Part shown: piece after piece, positions 26,460 to 35,399 of the stretch
How the letters are laid out: every line of letters starts with the position of its first letter
How positions within the stretch are numbered: the first letter of the stretch is position 1
From: Halonatronomonas sp964558325
GTDB taxonomy: Bacteria; Bacillota; Halanaerobiia; Halanaerobiales; Halarsenatibacteraceae
Length of the DNA: 64,000 nt
NCBI GenBank assembly: GCA_964558325.1
Contig: CAZLCX010000009.1
Span: 6,199 to 70,198 of the forward strand
Direction of reading: 5' to 3'
The notes under the pieces: generated by a model
The model's input: the letters and a program-made list of their open reading frames with translations, nothing else
What the model was told of the DNA's origin: nothing
Database searches by the model: none
Translations under genes and position numbers: made by a program

Positions 26460-27133
26460 GCGATCACCTCATCAGATGAGATCAAGCCATCTCTAAGATT
26501 AATAATCCGCCTGGCCTGTTCAGCAATCGGTGGTTCATGGGTAACTATAATTATTGTATGCCCCTGTTCATTCAACTCTTTAAATATTGCCATAATTTCA
26601 TTACCGGTTTTAGTATCCAGATTCCCAGTCGGCTCATCTGCTAGAATTAAATCTGGATTATTAACTAAGGCTCTGGCTATTGCAACTCTCTGTTTCTGAC
26701 CTCCAGAGATCTCATTAGGATTATGCTCCATTCTGTGGTCAAGGCCTACTCTGGCAAGCATCTCTTCAGCCCTTCTTTTTCTTTCCTTCCTGCCAATACC
26801 TCTATAAATCATTGGCACTTCAACATTTTTCCGAATAGAATTCCTAGCCAGGAGATTAAACTGTTGAAAGACAAAACCGACTTTTTCATTTCTAATCTGA
26901 GCAAGTTGATTATCATCTAATTGACCTACATCAGTTCCTGCCAGCAGATATTTTCCAGATGTAGCCTGATCTAAACAACCTAAAAGATGCATCATAGTCG
27001 ACTTGCCAGAGCCTGAAGGTCCCATGATAGCAACAAATTCACCATCTTCAACCAGGTAACTTACTCCTTTTAAAGCTTCAACCTCTATTTCTCCATTTTT
27101 AAAAACTTTTCTAAGATCTTTAACTTCTATCAT
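26456..27133 (-). CDS. MacB/LolD-type ABC transporter ATPase
   Basis: A 225-residue nucleotide-binding subunit. It shows Walker A GPSGSGKST, Q-loop FVFQQFNLLA, the ABC signature ISGGQKQRVAIARAL, Walker B LILADEPTGNLD and the H-loop IIVTHEP. The ADEPTGNLD plus GCLDQATSG wording is that of the LolD/MacB/FtsE export class. It overlaps the permease by 4 bases and shares one base with the adaptor gene, so all three are translationally coupled. Confidence 0.92.
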   Translation of the reverse strand: MIEVKDLRKVFKNGEIEVEALKGVSYLVEDGEFVAIMGPSGSGKSTMMHLLGCLDQATSGKYLLAGTDVGQLDDNQLAQIRNEKVGFVFQQFNLLARNSIRKNVEVPMIYRGIGRKERKRRAEEMLARVGLDHRMEHNPNEISGGQKQRVAIARALVNNPDLILADEPTGNLDTKTGNEIMAIFKELNEQGHTIIIVTHEPPIAEQARRIINLRDGLISSDEVIA

Positions 27134-28155
27134 TATTCATTTCCTCCAGGCGGCCCAAATTGCACGTCTAAACTATCATCCCGGCCAGCCCTCCGAGAAT
27201 ACTGATAGGCATTAACTAAGATTCTATCATTTTCTTCTAAGCCTGAGATAATTTCTACATGCAATCCATCACTTAAACCTGTTTCAACAGGGACCGACTC
27301 GGCCATTCCTTCATCATCAATAGTTACTGCATAATCCTGGCCCTCTTCAGTAAATATTGCTGTCACAGGAATTCTAATCGAATTTTCAACTGACTCAACA
27401 ATTATTTCAACATCTGCTGAATAACCAGGTCTGAAATCAGAGCTGCTCTCATTAAGTTTTACTTCAGCAGGGACAACAACAACATTATTCACAACTTCTG
27501 TAACTCTTTTAACCTGGGTGACTGAACCCTCATAAATCTTCTCAGGTACTGCAGTAATCTCAATCTTAGCTGACTGGCCAGATTCTACCCGCCGACTATC
27601 TCCTTCATCTATATTAAGTTCAACTAAATAACTGGTCTCATCTAAAATCCTGATAACTGATCCTCCAGGACTTGCTTCATCACCGGCTTCAAGTTCTAAC
27701 TGAACAATCTCACCTGATATATCAGCTTTCATAGTTCTCTCTTCAAGATTTTCTTCTGCTATTTCCAGCTGGGTTCTCCGTTCGTTAATTTCAGATTCAG
27801 TCCCATTTATCCTGGCCGATTGATAAGCATTTCTGGCCTGGATTAAATTTAGTTCCTGCTGACTGGATTTTAATTTAATTAAATTATCACCTGCTGAAAC
27901 CCTATCACCAATTTCAACAAAAACATTTTCAACAGTTCCACCCTGACTAAAGGACTGGCTTTTATCTCTAACAGGTTCCAGTGTGCCACTGGCTGTTATA
28001 GTTTTATTGATATCTCCTCTTCTGACTGTCATTGTTTCTACATCAGAATGGGTTGGATTATCCATTCCACTTCCAAGCCAATTTCTATAAATAAAAAAAC
28101 CTGTAATTATTATAAAAAAAATCAACAATATTATTCCGACTTTCTTTTTACTCAT
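27133..28155 (-). CDS. MacA-like periplasmic adaptor (HlyD family)
   Basis: A membrane-fusion protein bridging the MacB-like transporter and the TolC channel. A single N-terminal anchor (KKVGIILLIFFIIITGFFIY) is followed by a lipoyl half-motif (ASGTLEPVRDKSQSFSQGG), a short helical hairpin, the second lipoyl half (MKADISGEIVQLELEAGDEA) and beta-barrel domains ending near the C-terminus. The start is set at the ATG at 28155, where GGAGGAG lies ahead and ATGAGTAA overlaps the TolC stop by 8 bases. A longer version from 28197 would overlap the upstream gene by 50 bases and has no ribosome site. Confidence 0.87.
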   Translation of the reverse strand: MSKKKVGIILLIFFIIITGFFIYRNWLGSGMDNPTHSDVETMTVRRGDINKTITASGTLEPVRDKSQSFSQGGTVENVFVEIGDRVSAGDNLIKLKSSQQELNLIQARNAYQSARINGTESEINERRTQLEIAEENLEERTMKADISGEIVQLELEAGDEASPGGSVIRILDETSYLVELNIDEGDSRRVESGQSAKIEITAVPEKIYEGSVTQVKRVTEVVNNVVVVPAEVKLNESSSDFRPGYSADVEIIVESVENSIRIPVTAIFTEEGQDYAVTIDDEGMAESVPVETGLSDGLHVEIISGLEENDRILVNAYQYSRRAGRDDSLDVQFGPPGGNE

Positions 28156-29668
28156 TAACAATCTCCTCCATGTTCCAGTAACCAAGCTTCTGTTCAAACT
28201 TTAATAAATTTAATGCCAGACCTAATCTGGCTTCATTATAATTGATTATAGAATTATTATAATTTAGTTCTGCTTCCAGTAATTCTAAATCACCGATAGC
28301 ACCAATCTCCCTTGCCTCTTCTTCCTGTAAAAGTTTCAGGTGGCTCATATCTTTTTCTATTTCTTTATCTTCCAAATCACCTAGTTGATTAATTAAATCA
28401 TTTAATTCGGCTTCAAGTCCCTGTTCAAGGTTAAAACTCAAATCTTTCAAATCACTATTAATATTTGCAATTTCTGCTGCCAATTCTTCCCTTTCATATC
28501 TTGAAACCCCACCGTCATATAGAGGGTAACTAAAACTAAAACCTGCCTGCCAGTTCCCTTCATTTATCTCTTTAGAGGCAGATAAGTTCATTTCTAATGT
28601 ATCTTCAGTATCAAACCATTCTAATTCCTGTTCTGCTTTTGCTAGAGACTGCATCAATCTTTCAACTTCTAAAGAATTTGACTGTCTATCTTTTATAATT
28701 ACAGCAAGATCATTAAAATAGCTATCAATCCTTTTAGCAAGGTCAGCTCTATTATTAATCAGTAAACTTTCAATCTCAGCACTCAAATTATAATTAATAT
28801 CCTCATCAATACCTGTTTTCCTTTTAAAATTCGCCTTCAATCTATCAAGATTTCTTTCAGTGCTTTGCACTGCTCTCTCGGCCTGTTTCACTGCAAGTTT
28901 AGACTCTTTTAGCTCTAATTCTCCAGCTTCACCAAGTTCTTTGCTTTCTTCAACCCTGACCAGCCTTCTTTCAACTATCTTTAAATTTTCAAGATTATTT
29001 TCCTGTTTATTAACTAAAAACATTATCTCTAAATAATCTTCAATTAATCCCAGGATAAACTCTTCCTCTGCGCCTTCAAGCTCCAGCCTGGCCAATTCAA
29101 GATTATTTTCTAAATCTTTTAAAGTTCGCTCCATACTGGAAGGAGATCTAGGCCACAATCTATAATTAAGACCTAAATTCAACTCCCATTCATCAGTAAT
29201 CTGATCAAAGTCTAAATCACTGGCATCAATGAAAGTTAAATCTGTTGATAAATTCAAACCAGATAAAAAACTCCGGCCACCATCAATACTCAGATTATAA
29301 TTATCATTAATTTCTGTTGACTGAGCTAAACCATCCTGGTTTACTTCTGGCAGCTGATTTTGATCATTACTATCTGGCAGCTGTTCCTGTTCACTCCTGT
29401 TATAAGAAAAATTCAAATCATACTGCCAGCCGGCATTAGCCTTTAGTTTAGCAATTTCCCTTTCAAGATCACTAACTGATTTTTTTTCAGTCTCAAGCTG
29501 GCCGGTCTTCTCAACTGCTTTTTCAATAACCTGCTTCAGATTCAAAGTTTCAATTTCACTGGCCCTAACCTGATAATTGTCTGTTAAAGAAACTCCTAGC
29601 ATCATTACAACAAGAAAAATCCAGACCACAAATCTTCTATCAATCAGAGATGATCGCAACAATTCCAT
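28148..29668 (-). CDS. TolC-family outer-membrane efflux channel
   Basis: An outer-membrane efflux protein with a signal peptide (RRFVVWIFLVVMMLGVSL, cleavage likely after QVRA). It has two OEP repeats. Each has long coiled-coil helices and a beta-hairpin: residues about 85-160 (LNFSYNRSEQ and DGGRSFLSGLNLSTDLTF strands) and about 345-385 (LEMNLSASKEINEGNWQAGF then SYPLYDGGVSRYE). The SYPLYDGG element is the family hallmark. The ATG at 29668 is preferred, with GGAGG nine bases upstream; a version from 29695 is unsupported. It lies between a second, reduced TolC-like gene and the adaptor. Confidence 0.85.
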   Translation of the reverse strand: MELLRSSLIDRRFVVWIFLVVMMLGVSLTDNYQVRASEIETLNLKQVIEKAVEKTGQLETEKKSVSDLEREIAKLKANAGWQYDLNFSYNRSEQEQLPDSNDQNQLPEVNQDGLAQSTEINDNYNLSIDGGRSFLSGLNLSTDLTFIDASDLDFDQITDEWELNLGLNYRLWPRSPSSMERTLKDLENNLELARLELEGAEEEFILGLIEDYLEIMFLVNKQENNLENLKIVERRLVRVEESKELGEAGELELKESKLAVKQAERAVQSTERNLDRLKANFKRKTGIDEDINYNLSAEIESLLINNRADLAKRIDSYFNDLAVIIKDRQSNSLEVERLMQSLAKAEQELEWFDTEDTLEMNLSASKEINEGNWQAGFSFSYPLYDGGVSRYEREELAAEIANINSDLKDLSFNLEQGLEAELNDLINQLGDLEDKEIEKDMSHLKLLQEEEAREIGAIGDLELLEAELNYNNSIINYNEARLGLALNLLKFEQKLGYWNMEEIVNE

Positions 29669-30734
29669 CCAGCAGCACCTCCAATTCGACTCCAACCATA
29701 TTCTGCAGGTTAAAATAACTTATTAAATAAGAGAATCTGGCTGTATCAAGATTCAACTCAGCCTGAAGATACTCAAGCTCTGCCTCTTCAAGAGCGCTGG
29801 CAGAAACCAGGCCAGCCTCTCTCTGTTCTTTAGTAATTCTCTGATGCTCTTGAGCCTGCTCAAGATTCCCTGCAGCAAGTTCTATCTGCCGATAGAATTG
29901 TTCAACCTGATGATATTGGTCTAAAGCTTGTTCTTCAACACTCTCTTTTACCTGAATAATTTCTAATTCCGCTAATTCTAAATTATTTCTGTTTTCTTCT
30001 AACTCTAACTCCGGGATTTCAGTTGCTTCAGCCCTTTTTACATCAATCTCTGATAAGTCACGCTTAATCCTGGCTGCTTCTAACTGAAAACTTTCCTCTA
30101 ATGCTTTATCAACCATTTCCTGTCTGGACTGCAGATCCAAACTGCCTACAGCCTGAATCCTGGAAGTTAATTCTGGTAAATCATTTAAGTTCAATTGAAA
30201 TTTAAATTGCCTTTCAGCCTGTTCTAGTTCTGACTCCAGGCTGCTAAGATCAAATTCCGCATTATTAAAGGCAATCTGCTGCTGCAGCAGTTCAATTCTG
30301 GAACTTAAGCCCTGTTCTACTTCAAGTTCTTTGTCTTCTAATTTCTTGCTCGCTAAGTCTTTTTCTTTAATAGCAATATCTATTTCTTGATTCAATTCTG
30401 TTATATTATGATAATCTCTAATCAGTTCAATGTATATATCAGTTCTAGTCTGTCGGTCTTCTTCTTTTTTTTGATTATAGGCCATTTCAGTTGAAAGTTC
30501 CTGATAACGTGATTCTGTTCTGATATTCTGAGCTCTATTCATTTCATAATTTAATCTGGCATTATCTAATTCTAAAACAGTTATTTTTAAATCTGTATCA
30601 TTCTCATTTGCTAGTCTTATTACCTCTTCTAATGTTAAACCATTTTCAGCATTGACACTACCGGCTACTATCAAAATTAGAGCTAATAATAATATTAAAC
30701 TAATGAGTTTATTTAAAATAATTTCTTTACTCAC
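29640..30734 (-). CDS. TolC-like protein apparently lacking barrel strands
   Basis: A 364-residue TolC/OEP-family relative with a signal peptide (LISLILLLALILIVAGSVNA) and the family N-terminus GLTLEEVIRLANENDTDLK. The coiled-coil helices are clear (RIELLQQQIAFNNAEFDLSS; REAGLVSASALEEAELEYLQ). Where each OEP repeat normally carries a beta-hairpin that spans the outer membrane, this protein continues as charged helix (ARLNYEMNRAQNIRTESRYQ; KRAEATEIPELELEENRNNL). It may therefore be a periplasmic helical partner rather than a channel. The start is GTG with AAAGGGG upstream. It is the first gene of the efflux operon. Confidence 0.65.
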   Translation of the reverse strand: MSKEIILNKLISLILLLALILIVAGSVNAENGLTLEEVIRLANENDTDLKITVLELDNARLNYEMNRAQNIRTESRYQELSTEMAYNQKKEEDRQTRTDIYIELIRDYHNITELNQEIDIAIKEKDLASKKLEDKELEVEQGLSSRIELLQQQIAFNNAEFDLSSLESELEQAERQFKFQLNLNDLPELTSRIQAVGSLDLQSRQEMVDKALEESFQLEAARIKRDLSEIDVKRAEATEIPELELEENRNNLELAELEIIQVKESVEEQALDQYHQVEQFYRQIELAAGNLEQAQEHQRITKEQREAGLVSASALEEAELEYLQAELNLDTARFSYLISYFNLQNMVGVELEVLLDGIVAIISD

Positions 30735-30790
30735 TTTTTATCTAACCCCTTTCCTCTAATAAAAATAAATATAATTATAATCATACAACA

Positions 30791-30819
30791 ATTATATAAC
30801 TACATTTAAATGCTGTCAA
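30791..30819 (-). promoter_or_regulatory. Consensus promoter of the efflux operon
   Basis: Minus strand TTGACA (30819-30814), 17-base spacer, TATAAT (30796-30791): a full sigma-A consensus. Its -10 region ATTATATAAC forms a perfect 10-base inverted repeat with the -10 region of the divergent marR promoter (30844-30853). Confidence 0.85.
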
Positions 30820-30824
30820 ATTAT

Positions 30825-30853
30825 TTGCTATGATTAAAATAGTGTTATATAAT
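30825..30853 (+). promoter_or_regulatory. Promoter of the marR-type gene, divergent from the efflux promoter
   Basis: Plus strand TTGCTA (30825-30830), 17-base spacer, TATAAT (30848-30853). GTTATATAAT at 30844-30853 mirrors 30791-30800, so one repressor could bind both -10 boxes. Confidence 0.75.
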
Positions 30854-30887
30854 GTTTTTATACGATACTATTAATGGGGTGAAAGTT

Positions 30888-31355
30888 TTGAAAAATAGAG
30901 ATTTAAACATGGTCGTAAGAAATCTACTGGAAATATTCCCGCCACTTATGAAGCGGATAAAAAGAGTGGATTATATGAAAGAATCAAATATTACACCTAA
31001 TTCGTTTAGAATTCTTCACCTACTTTATTATCATGATAATCTAACACTATCAGATATAAGTCAGTTAAATACTATGTCAAGTTCAAACTGCAGTAGGGCT
31101 GTAGATGAACTTTCAGAGATGGGTTATACATCAAGAAAACGGGATAGCGAAGATCGCCGTAAAACCAGAATATCTTTAACAGATTCTGGAATAAAATATG
31201 TTGAAGATGTAAAGGAGAAGATTGAAGAAAAGCTAACTGAGCATTTATCAGTATTAAGTGATGAAGATCTTGCAATACTACAGGAGTCCTCTAAAAATAT
31301 ATACAATGTTCTTTCTAAATTAAATTGTATTGAAGAAAACTCTTCCAACTGTTAA
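30888..31355 (+). CDS. MarR-family transcriptional regulator
   Basis: A winged-helix regulator of about 155 residues. The wHTH segment reads LTLSDISQLNTMSSSNCSRAVDELSEMGYTSRKRDSEDRRKTRISLTDSG (given as parts: helix LTLSDISQLN, recognition helix SSSNCSRAVDELSEMGY, wing DSEDRRKTRISLT), the exact MarR plan with D-x-R-R-K. The start is TTG at 30888 with GGGGTG upstream. The ATG at 30852 cannot be used, because it sits inside this gene's own -10 box. It is divergent from the MacAB-TolC operon and most likely represses that operon and itself. Confidence 0.88.
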   Translation: MKNRDLNMVVRNLLEIFPPLMKRIKRVDYMKESNITPNSFRILHLLYYHDNLTLSDISQLNTMSSSNCSRAVDELSEMGYTSRKRDSEDRRKTRISLTDSGIKYVEDVKEKIEEKLTEHLSVLSDEDLAILQESSKNIYNVLSKLNCIEENSSNC

Positions 31356-31362
31356 ACATTTT

Positions 31363-31397
31363 AAAGCCCCTGCTTCTAACAGGGGCTTTCTTTTTAT
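31363..31397 (+). terminator. Terminator of the marR gene, probably bidirectional
   Basis: Perfect ten-base stem AAAGCCCCTG (31363-31372) / CAGGGGCTTT (31380-31389), loop of 7, then CTTTTTATAT on the plus strand. It lies between the converging marR and outer-membrane protein genes and can act on both. Confidence 0.88.
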
Positions 31398-31404
31398 ATA
31401 ATTA

Positions 31405-32615
31405 TTATAAATCAAGACTTACTGCTGCCTGGATACTGCTCCGATTGCCCCCAGGCGCAAAACCAGCTCCAACATCAGCACTTCCACCTGCAAAATTCAG
31501 ACCAAAACCTGCTGTTAAAACCCTTTCACCATCGGCTTCTTTATAAGTGCCTCCTCTTACTGTCACAAGACTGAGTAACATATCATTTTCAAAACCTAAA
31601 TAGAGAATAGGATCTCCAGCTTTATTTTCAGTTAAAATTGGAAAGTTATCAATATCTGCTGTAATAGTAGTCCCTATTACCGGGACCCTGGCAGATAGAC
31701 CAACTCTACTACTTCTAGCAGGACTATATACTTCAGTCCGATTGGTTTCATTCGTTAATACCCAGCCATTATTATCATCATAGGAATATTCCTTTTGATT
31801 AGCTTCTAAATCAAGGTCAGCTGCCCATAAATTTTCAACCATCACTCCTAGTTTTACCAGTGGAGTCATCTGTAGCATCAAACCCCCATCAACCGCAAAG
31901 CCAGAATCAGTTGCCTGCCATCTTCTCTGAACAGAATCTTCATTATCCGTCCCCATCTCTAGCTCATATTCTCCTCTAGTCAGACGCTGATAACGGATAT
32001 TTAGTCCATATGAAGCTATTCCTACTTCAGCTGGAATAGTAAATATATCACCAGAAAGCCCTAAACGACCATCCTGTAATAATTGATACCGATAAGTAGC
32101 TCCTGAGCTATCTTTATCTCCTACTAATCTGGCCTGAAAATTTCCTCCTGCTCCTGCTGAGCCAAGCTTAAAACCTAATAGTCCCTGACCTGTCAAGTTT
32201 AGCTCTTCAGGTAAATTGTAAAGAAATTCATGTGGTTTTTCAGCATCTTCAGAAAATTTATTAATACTATCAGCTAATTCTCCATATTGAAAAACATCAT
32301 CTGCAACCATTCCACCACTTACTATAAACCCTATCCTTCCTGATTGATATNNNNNNNNNNNNNNNNNNNNNNNNNNNNNNNNNNNNNNNNNNNNNNNNNN
32401 NNNNNNNNNNNNNNNNNNNNNNNNNNNNNNNNNNNNNNNNNNNNNNNNNNAGCATCATCACTTACAGCAGTAAAAGCTCCTCCCATACCATAAGATCTTG
32501 CAAGTGCATCTGCTGAAGTTATTGGTTTAAGTTTATTATTTTCAGCCATGACATCAGTTGGAACTGCTAATATCAAACTTAAGACAACTATTAAAAGACC
32601 AAGCTTTTTTATCAC
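31405..32615 (-). CDS. Outer-membrane beta-barrel protein (PorV/FadL-like), interrupted by a scaffold gap
   Basis: One gene split by the N run at 32351-32450. The N-terminal part (GTG start at 32615, AGGGG upstream) has a signal peptide (KLGLLIVVLSLILAVPTDVMA) and the motif SADALARSYGMGGAFTAVSDDA typical of PorV/OmpP1-like proteins; this is normally followed by NPAG, which falls in the gap. After the gap the frame continues as YQSGRIGFIVSGGMVADDVF and a Gly-rich alternating beta-strand pattern, ending in IQAAVSLDL as outer-membrane barrels do. The two halves are in different frames only because the gap length is a placeholder. The role is probably a channel or a lipid/hydrophobic uptake protein; the substrate is unknown. 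Confidence 0.7.
32351..32450. other. Scaffold gap of 100 N inside an outer-membrane protein gene
   Basis: The flanks show no overlap. The coding frames on the two sides differ by one base, so the real gap is not 100 bases. Only the short NPAG-containing segment of the barrel protein seems to be missing. Confidence 0.85.
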
Positions 32616-32631
32616 AAAATCCAGCCCCTCT

Positions 32632-33495
32632 CTAAAACTTTAAATTATTTAGATATTTTTTGAATTCTTCTCCTAAGTCATCCCGCCTTAAAGCAAATTC
32701 AACAGACGCTTTTAAAAATCCTAATTTATTTCCAACATCATAGCGTTCACCTTCAAAGTCATAGGCCTCCAACCTTCTCCTGCCTGCAAGAGTTTTAAGG
32801 GCATCAGTAAGCTGTATCTCTCCACCTTTTCCAGGCTCTGTCTCAGCAAGAATTGGAAATATATCTGGTGTCAAAATATATCTTCCTAAAACCGCCAGTG
32901 TTGATGGAGCTTTGTCTGGTTCAGGCTTTTCTATCATACCAGTTACTCTGGCTCTTCGCCCTGACTGCTCACTATATTTAACTGAGCCATAAAGGCAGAT
33001 ATCCTCCCTGGGAACATCCTGGCAGCCAATTACTGGTGAATTAGTCTCTTCTGCATGTTCTATTAACTGCTTGGTTACAGGCTTATCACTAACAATAATA
33101 TCATCTCCAAGCAGAACTGCAAAAGGTTCATCACCTACAAAGGTTTCAGCACAGGCTACTGCATGGCCTAAACCTAACTGCTCCTTTTGCCTGACTGTAT
33201 GTATTGTGATCAGATCAGATATTTTTTCAACCCTTTCTAGCAGATCATACTTTTCCTTTTTTTCAAGAATCAATTCCAGTTCAAGATCATGATCAAAGTG
33301 ATTTTCTATACTTTCTTTACCCTTACTTGTAATTAATAAAATTTCTTCAATCCCTGATTCAACAGCCTCTTCAACTACATACTGAATTGTTGGTTTATCA
33401 ACTATCGGTAACATTTCTTTAGGAATAGCTTTTGAGGCCGGTAATAACCTAGTCCCATAGCCAGCTGCTGGGATCACTGCTTTTTTAATTCTCAT
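32632..33495 (-). CDS. galU: UTP-glucose-1-phosphate uridylyltransferase
   Basis: Makes UDP-glucose from UTP and glucose-1-phosphate for envelope glycans. The 287-residue protein has the nucleotidyltransferase signature KKAVIPAAGYGTRLLPASKAIPKEMLPI, quoted here as AAGYGTRLLPASKAIPKEM, and then QYVVEEAVESGIEEILLITS, AVLLGDDI, GMIEKP and the GKGGEIQLTDAL motif. Length and motifs are fully typical. The ribosome site is AGGGGGC before the ATG at 33495. It lies downstream of the phosphoglucomutase that supplies glucose-1-phosphate, though a terminator separates them. Confidence 0.93.
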   Translation of the reverse strand: MRIKKAVIPAAGYGTRLLPASKAIPKEMLPIVDKPTIQYVVEEAVESGIEEILLITSKGKESIENHFDHDLELELILEKKEKYDLLERVEKISDLITIHTVRQKEQLGLGHAVACAETFVGDEPFAVLLGDDIIVSDKPVTKQLIEHAEETNSPVIGCQDVPREDICLYGSVKYSEQSGRRARVTGMIEKPEPDKAPSTLAVLGRYILTPDIFPILAETEPGKGGEIQLTDALKTLAGRRRLEAYDFEGERYDVGNKLGFLKASVEFALRRDDLGEEFKKYLNNLKF

Positions 33496-33521
33496 AATAG
33501 TCTGCCCCCTATTTTAAAATT

Positions 33522-33552
33522 TAAAACCGACCGGCAAATCACTACCGGCCGG
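33522..33552 (-). terminator. Terminator after the phosphoglucomutase gene
   Basis: Stem CCGACCGG (33527-33534) / CCGGCCGG (33545-33552) with one wobble pair, followed on the minus strand by TTTTAAATTTT. It separates the mutase from galU, which should therefore have its own promoter. Confidence 0.75.
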
Positions 33553-33577
33553 AATTATTTCCAACTTCAATTTATAA

Positions 33578-35308
33578 TTATATTTTATCAATCATATCCA
33601 GAAACTCTTCTTTTAAATTATCTAGCTTTGATTTTGCATTTTCTTCTGAATTAGATCTAACTGCAAAATAAAATTTTAACTTAGGTTCTGTCCCAGATGG
33701 CCGAATTGTAATTTTACTTTCATCCGCCAGTATAAATTGAAGTACATTAGATTCAGGTAACTGAATTTCGTTTTCTTCTCCAGTACTAAAGTTCTTTGTT
33801 ACTTTATTTAAATAGTCTTTAAAGATAATCACTTTCTTTCCTGCAATTTCAGCAGGACAATTTTCCCGTAATGAAGAGATTATTCTCTCTATTTCTTCCT
33901 GACCCTCTTTACCTTCTAAACGCATTGACTCAAGATCTTCAAGGAAAAAGCCATGCTCTTCTCTTAACTCAAAAAGCCTTTGAAGTAAATTAATGCCCCT
34001 TGTTTCTTGATAATAAAGTGCCATTATAGCCAGCAATGCAGCAGCATTAACAGCATCTTTATCCCTTACATATGTTCCAGTTAAATAACCAAAACTCTCT
34101 TCAAAGCCCAGAAGAAAATCTTCATCTGTTGTCTCCATTTTCTTAATCTCATCACCGATATATTTAAAACCAGTTAATACATCTTTAACAACAGCATTAT
34201 ATTTATCAGCTATCGGCCTAATCATCTCTGTAGAAACGATCGTTTTAATAATTACAGGATGTTCTGACAGAGTTCCCTCTTCATTTTCTCTCTTAAGAAG
34301 ATAATCTGCCATTAAAACACCTATTTCATTACCATTTAAAGCAGTATAACTATCTCCATTTTTAACTAAAGCCCCAAGTCTATCTGCATCTGGGTCTGTA
34401 GCCATAATTAAATCAGGCATGTAACTTTCAGCTAATTCTAAAGCAAGTGTATAAGCTTCCCTATCCTCTGGATTAGGGCTTGATACTGTCGGGAATTCAG
34501 GATCTGGATCAGCCTGTCTTTGAACAACCATCATTTCTTTAAAACCAAGCTTACTTAAAATATCCCTCACCGGTTTATTACCAGTTCCATGAAGTGGAGA
34601 ATAAATAATTTTTAATTTATTCCCAACCCTATTAACAAGGTCTACATCAGGTAAAACATCAATTATTGCTTTTTGATACTTTTCATCTATCTCTGAACCA
34701 ATGACCTTAAAATGACCTTTTTCTTTAGCCTCTGATTTTTCCATTCTTCTAATTAAGGAAAAATCATCAAGTTCATTAATTTCAGCAATAACTTTCCTGG
34801 CTTTGTCAGGAACTAACTGACAACCATCACTTCCATAAACCTTATAGCCATTGTATTCTGGTGGATTATGGCTTGCTGTTACAACTACACCTGCTTCAGC
34901 TCCTAACTCCCTGACTGCAAAGGATAATTCAGGTGTTGGTCTTAATTCACTAAAAATATAAGCTTTAATCCCATTCCCTGCAAGAACAAGGGCAATTTCC
35001 TCTGCAAATTCACGGGAATTATGTCGAGAATCATAAGCAATTACCACACCATTCTTTTTGCCATCCTCACTATAATTAATAATGTAATTTGCAAGGCCCT
35101 GGGTTGCTTTTCTTACTATATATTTGTTCATTCTATTAGTCCCAGCACCCATTTTCCCCCTCATACCTCCGGTTCCAAATTCCAAATTTTTATAAAATCG
35201 ATCTTCAATTTCCTTCTCATCTTCTTGGATTGCTTCTAATTCCTCTTTAGTTTCCTCATCAAAATAATCACTTAATAACCAATCTCGGTATTTTGATTTA
35301 TAGCTCAA
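33578..35308 (-). CDS. Alpha-phosphoglucomutase (phosphohexomutase family)
   Basis: A 576-residue alpha-D-phosphohexomutase of the PgcA/ManB type that interconverts glucose-6- and glucose-1-phosphate. The N-terminal FGTGGMRGKMGAGTNRMN loop, catalytic phosphoserine loop VVTASHNPPEYNGYK, metal loop MATDPDADRLG, sugar loop GFEESFG and phosphate loop TIRPSGTEPKLKFY appear in order. The start is TTG with GGGGGA six bases upstream. An extended -10 box (TG-T-TATACT on the minus strand near 35365) probably drives it. It could also act on mannose phosphates. Confidence 0.9.
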   Translation of the reverse strand: MSYKSKYRDWLLSDYFDEETKEELEAIQEDEKEIEDRFYKNLEFGTGGMRGKMGAGTNRMNKYIVRKATQGLANYIINYSEDGKKNGVVIAYDSRHNSREFAEEIALVLAGNGIKAYIFSELRPTPELSFAVRELGAEAGVVVTASHNPPEYNGYKVYGSDGCQLVPDKARKVIAEINELDDFSLIRRMEKSEAKEKGHFKVIGSEIDEKYQKAIIDVLPDVDLVNRVGNKLKIIYSPLHGTGNKPVRDILSKLGFKEMMVVQRQADPDPEFPTVSSPNPEDREAYTLALELAESYMPDLIMATDPDADRLGALVKNGDSYTALNGNEIGVLMADYLLKRENEEGTLSEHPVIIKTIVSTEMIRPIADKYNAVVKDVLTGFKYIGDEIKKMETTDEDFLLGFEESFGYLTGTYVRDKDAVNAAALLAIMALYYQETRGINLLQRLFELREEHGFFLEDLESMRLEGKEGQEEIERIISSLRENCPAEIAGKKVIIFKDYLNKVTKNFSTGEENEIQLPESNVLQFILADESKITIRPSGTEPKLKFYFAVRSNSEENAKSKLDNLKEEFLDMIDKI

Positions 35309-35399
35309 GGTAAATCCCCCTTTATCAAACTTCTCCTACAAAAAAATGACTTATATTTATCTAATCATAAAAATAGTATAACATAATTTACAGGTATTT

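Noticed and set aside
30852..30887. N-terminal extension of the MarR-family protein from the ATG at 30852
   Set aside because: That ATG overlaps the TATAAT of the gene's own promoter and has no ribosome site; TTG at 30888 has GGGGTG upstream.
33527..33552. CCGACCGG-type sequences here and at 40294-40324 as TetR operators or a repeat family
   Set aside because: Each forms a stem-loop followed by a U-run just after a gene stop on the minus strand, so they are terminators that happen to share GC-rich stems.
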